From Pseudomonadota bacterium (GTDB lineage Bacteria > Pseudomonadota > Alphaproteobacteria > GCA-2731375), in assembly GCA_027623205.1 (NCBI GenBank), contig JAQBYC010000035.1, positions 1 to 40,716 of the forward strand: a DNA stretch of 40,716 nucleotides, written 5' to 3'. Within the stretch, counting starts at the first letter, position 1. Every line of letters starts with the position of its first letter. Both the position numbers and the translations under genes were made by a program. Positions 34,342 through 40,716 of the stretch are shown one piece after another. The notes below the pieces were generated by a model. The model did not search any database, was not told the origin of the DNA, and worked only from the letters and a program-made list of their open reading frames with translations.

Positions 34342-35901
34342 TCACGGCCGCATGCCGAAGCTGGACCGGCCCGGCGTCCGCAAGGGGGCCGCCAAATTGA
34401 CAAAATCGCACAATAGCGGGCGGGTGCGGCGCGGTTCAATAATATCCTCGATCCAAAACACCTCGGCGGTGCGGTAAGGCGAGCGCAGGCGGTTCAACCG
34501 CTCGCTGATTTCAGCCAATTTTGCCTCCCGGTCAACCGCCGCGTCCAACTCGGCGCGATACGCCGCCTCAATCCCGCCTTCCAGGGGCAGCGAGCCCCAA
34601 CGTGCCGTATACCAGGCATAGCGCACGGAATAGCGGCCTACGGGGCGATGGGCGCCACCGGCCACGCCGAACGAATTGCGCACGATGATCGAACACCAGG
34701 GCACGGTGGATTGGTTGATGGCCGACATGGCACGCACGCCATGACGGATGGTGCCCGCCCGCTCGGCCGCGCTGCCGACCAGAAAGCCGGGGCAATCGGC
34801 CAGATAGATGACCGGTAGATGAAAAGTCTCAGCCATGTCGATAAAGCGAATGATCTTCAAACAGGCATCCGCGGTCCAGGCACCGGCATAGAAATGCGGA
34901 TCGGATGCCATCAGCGCGACCGGCCAACCATCCACCCGGGCCAGGCCGGTGACGATGGAGCGGCCGAACATGCGGCCCATTTCAAAGAACGAACCCTGAT
35001 CGACCAGCGACTCGACGATCTTGCGCATGCGATAGACCTTGCGCGTGTTCTTGGGGATGATGTTGTCCAGCATTTCGTCCTGGCGGTCGACAGCGTCTAC
35101 CTGGGCCCCACGCGGCGGCAGATCGTATACCGACTGCGGCAGATAAGAGAGAAAGCGGCGGGCACATTCAAAGGCATCCTCCTCGTCCTCCGCGGCATGA
35201 TCGACACCCCCCGCAGCCGTCTGAATGGCATGACCGCCCAATTCCTGCTTGTCCAGATCCTCGCCGACATGTTGCACCACGGGCGGGCCCGCCACGAACA
35301 TGGCACCGGTATTCTTGACCAGCACCGAATAGTGGCTGGCCGCCAGGCGCGCCGCGCCCAGGCCCGCGACCGAACCCAAACCCAACGCCACCACGGGCAC
35401 CGAGGCCATATTTTCGGCCAGCAGATCGAACCCGGACGAGGTGCCCAGGCCGCCCGGCAGGTTGGCCCGGCCCTTGGTTTCGATGGTTTTGACGGAACCA
35501 CCACCGCCCGAGCCTTCGATCAGGCGGATGATCGGCAGGCGTAATTCCCGGGCCATGCTTTCTGGATATTTGGCCTTTTCCCATATCGTGGCGTCGGCTG
35601 AACCACCGCGCACGGTGAAGTCATCGCCGGAAATAACCACCGGCCGGCCATTTATCCGGCCCCGGCCCATGACGCAGTTGGTCGGTGAATGGAATGTGAT
35701 ATTGCCATTACCGTCATACTCGTAGGCGCCGGCCAGGCCGCCAATTTCCTGGAAGCTTTCCGGATCAAGGATCCGATCGATCCTTTCCCGCACCGTCAGG
35801 CGGCCGCCCTTGTGCTGCCGTTCAATCTTGTCCGCGCCGCCAAGATTCCGCGCCAGCGTCTGCCGGTGACGCAATTCGTCGCTTTCTTCCCGCCAGTCCA
35901 T
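34342..35901 (-). CDS. acyl-CoA carboxylase beta (carboxyltransferase) subunit
   Basis: A 519-residue carboxyltransferase of the PccB/MccB type, which passes CO2 from carboxybiotin to an acyl-CoA. The N-terminal half has RLTVRERIDRILDPESFQEIG and IRLIEGSGGGGS, the oxyanion and CoA segments. The C-terminal half has FIDMAETFHLPVIYLADCPGF and RNSFGVAGGAH. Both halves are complete. The ATG at 35901 has AGGGAG five to six bases upstream, and TATACT (35930-35935) could be its -10 box. No biotin carboxylase gene is near, so the partner is elsewhere. Propionyl- or methylcrotonyl-type substrates cannot be told apart. Confidence 0.88.
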   Translation of the reverse strand: MDWREESDELRHRQTLARNLGGADKIERQHKGGRLTVRERIDRILDPESFQEIGGLAGAYEYDGNGNITFHSPTNCVMGRGRINGRPVVISGDDFTVRGGSADATIWEKAKYPESMARELRLPIIRLIEGSGGGGSVKTIETKGRANLPGGLGTSSGFDLLAENMASVPVVALGLGSVAGLGAARLAASHYSVLVKNTGAMFVAGPPVVQHVGEDLDKQELGGHAIQTAAGGVDHAAEDEEDAFECARRFLSYLPQSVYDLPPRGAQVDAVDRQDEMLDNIIPKNTRKVYRMRKIVESLVDQGSFFEMGRMFGRSIVTGLARVDGWPVALMASDPHFYAGAWTADACLKIIRFIDMAETFHLPVIYLADCPGFLVGSAAERAGTIRHGVRAMSAINQSTVPWCSIIVRNSFGVAGGAHRPVGRYSVRYAWYTARWGSLPLEGGIEAAYRAELDAAVDREAKLAEISERLNRLRSPYRTAEVFWIEDIIEPRRTRPLLCDFVNLAAPLRTPGRSSFGMRP

Positions 35902-35967
35902 GTTCACTCCCTGAAATGACCAAGGACACAGTATAGTCGGCTTTTCATTCCGGCGCCGCACTGCCTC

Positions 35968-36003
35968 TTATTCATCCTCATAGGGTTTCTTGTGCATGTT
36001 CAT
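35968..36003 (-). CDS. possible 11-codon microORF
   Basis: An ATG-started frame (MNMHKKPYEDE) with an excellent ribosome site, AAGGAGAG about six bases upstream. It lies ~65 bases ahead of the carboxyltransferase gene, upstream of that gene's putative -10 box. It could be a leader peptide, a true microprotein, or a chance frame. Confidence 0.3.
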   Translation of the reverse strand: MNMHKKPYEDE

Positions 36004-36172
36004 TCGGTTCTCTCCTTGAGGCTTCTGTCTTCGCAAACATCAGCTTCTCAGAGCGGGATCGAATGAACCTTGCCTATCCGCCTTTCACCCACACCTACCA
36101 CCTATAGTGTGCTGCCATTCCCCGGAATAGACAACCTCGTGAGAGATCACAACTAGAGCGGGTTGGCGGTGC

Positions 36173-36667
36173 CTATCGAATTGGCTTTCCGGCATGACGG
36201 CTTTTCAGAGCAGACAGTTCCAGCGTCATAAACACACTGCAGGGGTCTTCCCGGTAGGTTCCAAACGGATCGCAGGGTACAAACCCAAATTGTGCGTAGA
36301 GCCTCCGGGCCGGTGCAAAGGCAGCCATGGAGCCGGTCTCCAGGCTAAGGCGTTTGTATGACCGTTGTCGGGCGATTTGGACAATGTGACTAAGAATACC
36401 CGCGGCCACGCCTTTGCCCCGGTGCGCCGCCGCCGTATGCATGGATTTGATCTCGCCATGGCCTGGTTGAAACGCGCTGACCGCGCCGCATCCCAGCAGG
36501 AGATCATCTTCCCAGGCCGTCCAAAAGGTGATTTCCGGCGCCCGCAAGGCCTCTAAATCAAGCGCATGCATACTTTCGGCGGGCGAAAGACGGCCCGTGT
36601 GTGCCAGGTGCGCCTGCAATAACGCCGCGATCTCCGGACCTTTGAGATCATCTTCCTCAATTCGCAT
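36173..36667 (-). CDS. GNAT-family N-acetyltransferase
   Basis: A 164-residue acetyltransferase. The acetyl-CoA-binding motif A is AAHRGKGVAAGILSHIVQIAR near residues 80-100, following the strand GEIKSMHT. Motif B includes LSLETGSMAAFAPARRLYAQFGFVPC near 113-138, with the usual Tyr. The substrate (amine, amino acid, antibiotic or peptide) is not evident. It lies 15 bases after ccoS on the same strand and may be in that operon's tail without sharing its function. Confidence 0.88.
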   Translation of the reverse strand: MRIEEDDLKGPEIAALLQAHLAHTGRLSPAESMHALDLEALRAPEITFWTAWEDDLLLGCGAVSAFQPGHGEIKSMHTAAAHRGKGVAAGILSHIVQIARQRSYKRLSLETGSMAAFAPARRLYAQFGFVPCDPFGTYREDPCSVFMTLELSALKSRHAGKPIR

Positions 36668-36682
36668 AACTCCGCCTCGGCT

Positions 36683-36820
36683 TCAGTCATCGTGCAGGAT
36701 ACGTTCGGCGGCGCCGTCCAGATCCTCGAATTGGCCCGAACGTAAGGCCCATAAAAAACCGCCCAAACCTAATAGCCCCAAGAACAGCGCCGCCGGGATC
36801 AATACCAACAATGCGGTCAT
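36683..36820 (-). CDS. ccoS: cbb3 oxidase maturation protein CcoS
   Basis: A 45-residue single-helix protein, too short for most gene callers. The helix (LLVLIPAALFLGLLGLGGFLWAL) starts near residue 4. It is followed by RSGQFEDLDGAAERIL, the classic CcoS ending. Its ATG overlaps the ccoI stop by four bases. CcoS is needed for cofactor insertion into the CcoN subunit of the cbb3 oxidase. Confidence 0.93.
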   Translation of the reverse strand: MTALLVLIPAALFLGLLGLGGFLWALRSGQFEDLDGAAERILHDD

Positions 36821-39018
36821 TGGGCGCCCCTGCCGTTCAGGCGCAAGGCGTTCAGGGTAACCAACAGAGAGGATGACGACATGGCGATGGCAGCGAACAA
36901 GGGCGTTACAAGACCAGCCAGGGCCAGAGGCACGGCAAGGACATTATAAGCCAGAGCCAGGGAAAAGTTTTGCAGGATCAAACGGCGCACCCGCCGGGCC
37001 AATATCAAGGCCATGGCAACCGGAGCCAGGTCCTCGCCCTGAAAGACGAAATCCGCCGCCGCCTGGGCGACATCCGCCGCCCGCGCCGGCGATAGGGAGG
37101 CGTAAGCGGCCGCCAGGGCGGGCGCATCGTTCACGCCATCGCCGATCATCGCCACCTTGCGCCCGGATTGGGCCAGATTTCGCAGGTGGGCCACTTTTTC
37201 ATCGGGTCTGCAATCCGCCCGCCATTGGGAAATCTTTAGCTGCCGGGCCAACGGCGCCACCACCTCGGGCCGGTCGCCGGAAACAATCTCGATCCTCCAG
37301 CCGGCATTCTGCAGCTTTTCAATTACGGCCGCCGCATCCGCCTTGAGTTGGTCGCGAAAGGCCAAGCGAACCTTTGCCTGACCGGGTTGGTGGAACCATA
37401 GTTCGCTGTTGCCATCGCCGGGGCTGGCTGCATCAACGCCGCACCAGACCCGATTGCCCAGGCGCAAGGCCCCTAGCGCCATACCCATGCCGGGATGCTC
37501 ATACGCCTCTGACCGGGCCACCACGGGCCCAGCGGCCCGAACCAGGGCCTGACAAAGAGGATGCCGGCTGCCCGCCGCCAAAGAGGCCGCCCGGGCAAGC
37601 ACCGGAGCGGCAATATCCGCCCCATTGACCAGTTCCGGGCGGCCATGGGTCAGCGTGCCCGTCTTGTCGAAAACCAGGGTATCCACCTCGGCCAGGCGTT
37701 CGAAACCATCTCCTGCCTTGACCAGAATTCCCTGGCGCATGGCCAGGCCCGAGGCCACGACCTGCACCACCGGCACGGCCAGACCCAACGCGCAGGGGCA
37801 GGTGATGATCAACACCGCCACGGCAATCAACAGCGCCGGCTGCCAGTCCAGACCGCCCAGGCCCCACCAACCAAGGAATCCCGCCAACGCCAATAGATGC
37901 ACAGCCGGGGCATAGATCCGGGCGGCCCGGTCCGCCAACCGGACATACGCCGCCTTGCCTTGTTCCGCCGCCGCCGTCAGGCGCACGATTTCCGCCAACA
38001 GGGTGTCATCCCCCGCGGCCGCCACCTTGACCTCCAATGGATGGCTCAAATTCATGATGCCCGCATGGACCCAATCACCAATTTTGACCGATCTTGGCTC
38101 GCTTTCACCGCTGATCAAGCTGGCATCGACCGCGCCCTGGCCAAAGCTGACGCAGCCGTCCACCGGCACCCGGTCGCCCGGCGCCACGCGTACGGTCATA
38201 CCCGCATTCACGGCGCCAATGGGCAAGGCGCGGACCTGACCATCCGCCCCGACCACCCTGGCCGCGACCGCGCCCAGCAGCAACAGCTGTTCCGCTGCCG
38301 AGCGCGCCTTGCTCCGCGCCCGGCGGTCCAGATAACGGCCAATTAAGAGGAAAAACAACAATCCGACCGAGGCGTCAAAATAGGTATGCTGGCCATGGTT
38401 GATGGTTTCATGCAGCGAGGTCGCCGCCGCCAACAGAACCGCCAGGGAAATCGGCAGATCCATATTCATCACGCCGAGGCGCAAAGCCCCCCAAGCGGAG
38501 CGGAAGAAGGGGCGGCCCGCGTAGGCCACGGCCGGCAACGCCACCAGGGCGGAAATCCAATGCAGCAGATCGCGCAGCGCCGGGCCCATGTCGCCCGAGG
38601 CCTCGCCCGCCCAGACCGCAACGGACAACAGCATGACATTCGCGGCGGCGAATCCCGCCACCGCCATGGCCCGCAGCAGGACCTGGTCTTCGTGAGCGGC
38701 GCCATCGCGCAACAGTTCTGGATCGAACGGCACCAGACGGTAGCCCAGCGCCGATACGGCGCCCAGCAATTCTCCGGCCCTTGCTTGATCCGCACGCCAT
38801 TGCAGGGCCAGCCGCCGGGTCGTCAGGTTGACCCGGGCCGAAGTTACCGCATCCTTAGCCGCCAAGGCGTCCTCGATCCGCCGCACGCAGCCACCGCAAT
38901 GGAGGTTTTCCACGGCCAAGTTTAGCGACGCAATACCTGCCCGGTCGGTGCGAATATAGGCGCCGACATCAATCGGCGCATCGGCCGGGATATCCGCTTC
39001 GGGGGCTATTTCAGCCAT
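36817..39018 (-). CDS. ccoI: copper-transporting P-type ATPase CcoI (FixI)
   Basis: A 733-residue P1B-type ATPase that delivers copper for cbb3 oxidase assembly. The N-terminal metal-binding domain has Cys41 and Cys44 (HCGGC). The membrane copper motif is Cys407-Pro-Cys409. The phosphorylated aspartate is Asp451 in DKTGTLTHG, and GDGVNDAPAL is the hinge near the end. Eight membrane helices are expected. The ATG at 39018 is chosen; a TTG at 39033 is also in frame. The start overlaps ccoH by 13 bases. It is flanked by ccoH and ccoS, the normal order. Confidence 0.95.
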   Translation of the reverse strand: MAEIAPEADIPADAPIDVGAYIRTDRAGIASLNLAVENLHCGGCVRRIEDALAAKDAVTSARVNLTTRRLALQWRADQARAGELLGAVSALGYRLVPFDPELLRDGAAHEDQVLLRAMAVAGFAAANVMLLSVAVWAGEASGDMGPALRDLLHWISALVALPAVAYAGRPFFRSAWGALRLGVMNMDLPISLAVLLAAATSLHETINHGQHTYFDASVGLLFFLLIGRYLDRRARSKARSAAEQLLLLGAVAARVVGADGQVRALPIGAVNAGMTVRVAPGDRVPVDGCVSFGQGAVDASLISGESEPRSVKIGDWVHAGIMNLSHPLEVKVAAAGDDTLLAEIVRLTAAAEQGKAAYVRLADRAARIYAPAVHLLALAGFLGWWGLGGLDWQPALLIAVAVLIITCPCALGLAVPVVQVVASGLAMRQGILVKAGDGFERLAEVDTLVFDKTGTLTHGRPELVNGADIAAPVLARAASLAAGSRHPLCQALVRAAGPVVARSEAYEHPGMGMALGALRLGNRVWCGVDAASPGDGNSELWFHQPGQAKVRLAFRDQLKADAAAVIEKLQNAGWRIEIVSGDRPEVVAPLARQLKISQWRADCRPDEKVAHLRNLAQSGRKVAMIGDGVNDAPALAAAYASLSPARAADVAQAAADFVFQGEDLAPVAMALILARRVRRLILQNFSLALAYNVLAVPLALAGLVTPLFAAIAMSSSSLLVTLNALRLNGRGAQ

Positions 39019-39491
39019 AGCCGCTTCCGCCAACGATAGTCTATGCCGTCATGGGCCCTGTCGCCGGCTTGCGCCAACAGCCGCAAATCCCACTGCCCGG
39101 GCGGCATTGCCCCGGTAACGGCGCGATAGTCGCCGTTGCCAGCCGCTGCGAACGCCAGGGCCAGGTCGCTGGCTTGATGCGTTGGGCGGCGCAATTGGCC
39201 GGACAAGTTCAGATCTTCCAAAGGCCGGCCGTGGCGATCCTCGACCCGAACGTGCAGGACAAGCTGCCGCCCCGGCACTGTTTGCGTGGCGGTCGCGGTT
39301 ACCTGCCAGCCAGCGGCCTGTTGCGTCCGGCCCCGGGCCAGCGTACGGTTGAAGTTCAACCCTTTGACATAGGCATTCTCTGTCGACAGGCCGCTGAAAC
39401 TGCTTAAAGCGAAATAAAGGAAGATGCCATTAACGACCAGGATCACGGCGAAAAAACCTAACAGCATGGCCAATGCCTTGCGCCCGGTCAC
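39006..39491 (-). CDS. ccoH: cbb3 oxidase assembly protein CcoH (FixH)
   Basis: A 161-residue membrane protein with one N-terminal helix (ALAMLLGFFAVILVVNGIFLY) and a periplasmic FixH domain. The family segment STENAYVKGLNFNRTLA is near residues 36-52. It helps assemble or stabilise the cbb3 oxidase. It overlaps ccoG by four bases upstream and ccoI by 13 bases downstream, so the operon is tightly coupled. Confidence 0.92.
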   Translation of the reverse strand: MTGRKALAMLLGFFAVILVVNGIFLYFALSSFSGLSTENAYVKGLNFNRTLARGRTQQAAGWQVTATATQTVPGRQLVLHVRVEDRHGRPLEDLNLSGQLRRPTHQASDLALAFAAAGNGDYRAVTGAMPPGQWDLRLLAQAGDRAHDGIDYRWRKRLWLK

Positions 39492-40633
39492 CGTTTGGGA
39501 CCTCGGAAGACGGTTCTATTCTCCGCCGAGACGCCATTTTCCTGGTCCAGTATCAGCAAACGGATGTCGGTGGTGTCGCCCGTCAGATTGGCCTTGGCGG
39601 TTGAAACCAGCACGCGAAAACTGGCCAGCTGGTCCGGCGGTACGGTAAACAAAGGCGCATGGTCGTCGCGGCCGATCACCTTGATCACCGCATCCGGAAA
39701 ACCGTCCAGGGTCAGGCGGAAATGCCGGGTCTGATGTATTTTGTTAAGAATTTTCACGGTGTAGCCGTTGCGAATATCACCATTGGACAGCGTAACGAAT
39801 AATGGATTGCGGTCGCGCTGCACGTTCAGTTCCAAGACCGGACGGGTCAACAAGGCAGCCAGCATGATAGCGCCAACAACAGCGATCAGGACGCCATAGA
39901 GTATGGTGCGGGGACGCAGCAGGCGAATTTGGCTGCGCTGCAGTTCTTTGCCCTTATCAAGATTGGCCAGAGTGTTGTAGCCGATCAGACCACGCGGTTT
40001 GCCGACCTTATCCATCACGCTGTTGCAGGCATCAACGCACAAGGCGCAGGAAATACATTCCAACTGCATGCCGTCGCGAATATCGATACCCATGGGGCAG
40101 ACCACAACACATTGATTGCAATTGACGCAGTCGCCCAAGCCATCCCGGCGCCCGCCTCTGCCCCTGGGCTCGCCCCGCCGTTCCTGATACGAAATGATCA
40201 GGGAATCCTCGTCAATCATGGCGGACTGAATGCGTGGCCAGGGGCACATGTAGGTGCACACCTGTTCCCGCGCCAGACCGCCCAGGGCATAGGTCGTCGC
40301 GGTCAGCACCCCAACCGAAATGTAAGCAATCTCTTCCGCCTGCAAGGTGAACAAGTCCACCAGCAAGGTCGGTGCATCGGCGAAGTAAAATGCCCAGGCA
40401 CCGCCCGTCAGCGCCGCGATGGCCAGCCAGATACCGTGTTTTACAAGCCGTTTGGCAATCTTGGGCAATGTCCAGGCCGAGTCTTCCAAACGAATCCGTG
40501 CATTGCGGTCGCCTTCGATGAAGCGTTCGATGATCAGAAACAGATCGACCCAAACCGTCTGTGGACAGGCATAACCGCACCAGACCCGACCGGCGGCCGC
40601 CGTAAACAGAAACAGAGCCAGAGCGGCGATCAC
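39488..40633 (-). CDS. ccoG: cbb3 accessory polyferredoxin CcoG (FixG), 5'-truncated
   Basis: The visible part has 381 residues from a GTG, but family similarity begins further upstream (VYITGILVIAALA, to about base 40654). It has membrane helices, GRVWCGYACPQTVW and EQVCTYMCPWPRIQ, two ferredoxin-type clusters (CVNCNQCVVVCP and CISCALCVDAC) and a C-terminal Ig-like domain. CcoG reduces copper for oxidase assembly. The roughly 80 N-terminal residues (a first helix and linker) are missing. A TGA stop at 40661-40663 in the same frame ends the readable part, and the sequence beyond does not resemble the family. Either the gene is broken or the window edge is a junction. Confidence 0.9.
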   Translation of the reverse strand: MIAALALFLFTAAAGRVWCGYACPQTVWVDLFLIIERFIEGDRNARIRLEDSAWTLPKIAKRLVKHGIWLAIAALTGGAWAFYFADAPTLLVDLFTLQAEEIAYISVGVLTATTYALGGLAREQVCTYMCPWPRIQSAMIDEDSLIISYQERRGEPRGRGGRRDGLGDCVNCNQCVVVCPMGIDIRDGMQLECISCALCVDACNSVMDKVGKPRGLIGYNTLANLDKGKELQRSQIRLLRPRTILYGVLIAVVGAIMLAALLTRPVLELNVQRDRNPLFVTLSNGDIRNGYTVKILNKIHQTRHFRLTLDGFPDAVIKVIGRDDHAPLFTVPPDQLASFRVLVSTAKANLTGDTTDIRLLILDQENGVSAENRTVFRGPKR

Positions 40634-40655
40634 CAGGATGCCGGTGATGTATACT

Positions 40656-40716
40656 CCGACTCATTGAGTAAGCGAAAAATCCTTGCCAAATTCATTTTAA
40701 AGGATTCTTGTTGTCA
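40656..40716. other. AT-rich terminal segment not belonging to ccoG
   Basis: The last ~60 bases are much richer in A and T than the rest and do not encode the missing CcoG N-terminus in any frame. They hold an inverted repeat, AATCCTT and AAGGATT around a ~15-base centre. A minus-strand frame opens with MNLARIFRLL but stops soon inside ccoG. This fits a mobile-element edge or a mis-joined contig end. Confidence 0.5.

Noticed and set aside
1-40716. CRISPR array or phage defence system
   Set aside because: No regularly spaced direct repeats with spacers and no Cas, restriction, toxin-antitoxin or phage genes were seen.

Overview
The window looks like chromosomal DNA of an alphaproteobacterium, probably a Rhodospirillales-type heterotroph. 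The reasons are a GC content of roughly 60 % (by eye), the gene order aminotransferase - homoserine dehydrogenase - glpX - recJ, a class I poly-hydroxyalkanoate synthase, and a ccoGHIS cytochrome cbb3 maturation operon. No plasmid, phage or CRISPR genes are seen. Both edges look like junctions. The first ~65 bases carry two spaced CGGACAT direct repeats of the kind found at insertion-sequence ends. The last ~60 bases are AT-rich and do not continue the ccoG reading frame, so the window may be a contig broken at repeats.

Region 1 (about 0.15-20.4 kb) is a dense catabolic district. It holds a cupin protein, a luciferase-like flavin oxidoreductase, a Baeyer-Villiger-type monooxygenase, a quinone-oxidoreductase-like MDR enzyme, a class III CoA-transferase, a two-subunit molybdenum hydroxylase with an MFS transporter, and a thioesterase fused to a DUF924 domain. 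It also holds a ThDP-dependent lyase of the oxalyl-CoA decarboxylase / 2-hydroxyacyl-CoA lyase type beside an acyl-CoA ligase, a phosphodiesterase, an alpha/beta hydrolase, a PuuB/DadA-like amine oxidase, a MaoC-like hydratase and an enoyl-CoA hydratase. Genes alternate in strand, and several convergent pairs touch or overlap at their stop codons. Together they suggest uptake and CoA-dependent breakdown of oxygenated or branched organic acids, ketones and amines; the exact substrates cannot be read from the sequence.

Region 2 (20.4-21.9 kb) is a sparse transition zone with a small membrane protein, a small secreted protein, one copy of a dispersed structured repeat, and a tRNA-Glu(UUC). Region 3 (21.9-28.9 kb) is housekeeping: recJ, glpX, hom, an aminotransferase and an OmpA-family lipoprotein, all on the minus strand.

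Region 4 (29.1-36.7 kb) holds phaC, an enoyl-CoA-hydratase-like gene bracketed by two copies of the structured repeat, a carboxymuconolactone-decarboxylase-like protein, an EamA transporter overlapping a DUF547 protein, an acyl-CoA carboxyltransferase preceded by a tiny ORF, and a GNAT acetyltransferase. Region 5 (36.7-40.7 kb) is the ccoG-ccoH-ccoI-ccoS operon, whose 5' gene is cut at the window edge.

The most interesting unexplained signal is the repeat family at 21430-21479, 30925-31018 and 31836-31929. Each copy lies just downstream of a plus-strand stop codon, in gene orientation, and folds into one or two hairpins whose pairing is mostly kept despite base changes, including one TA to CG exchange.
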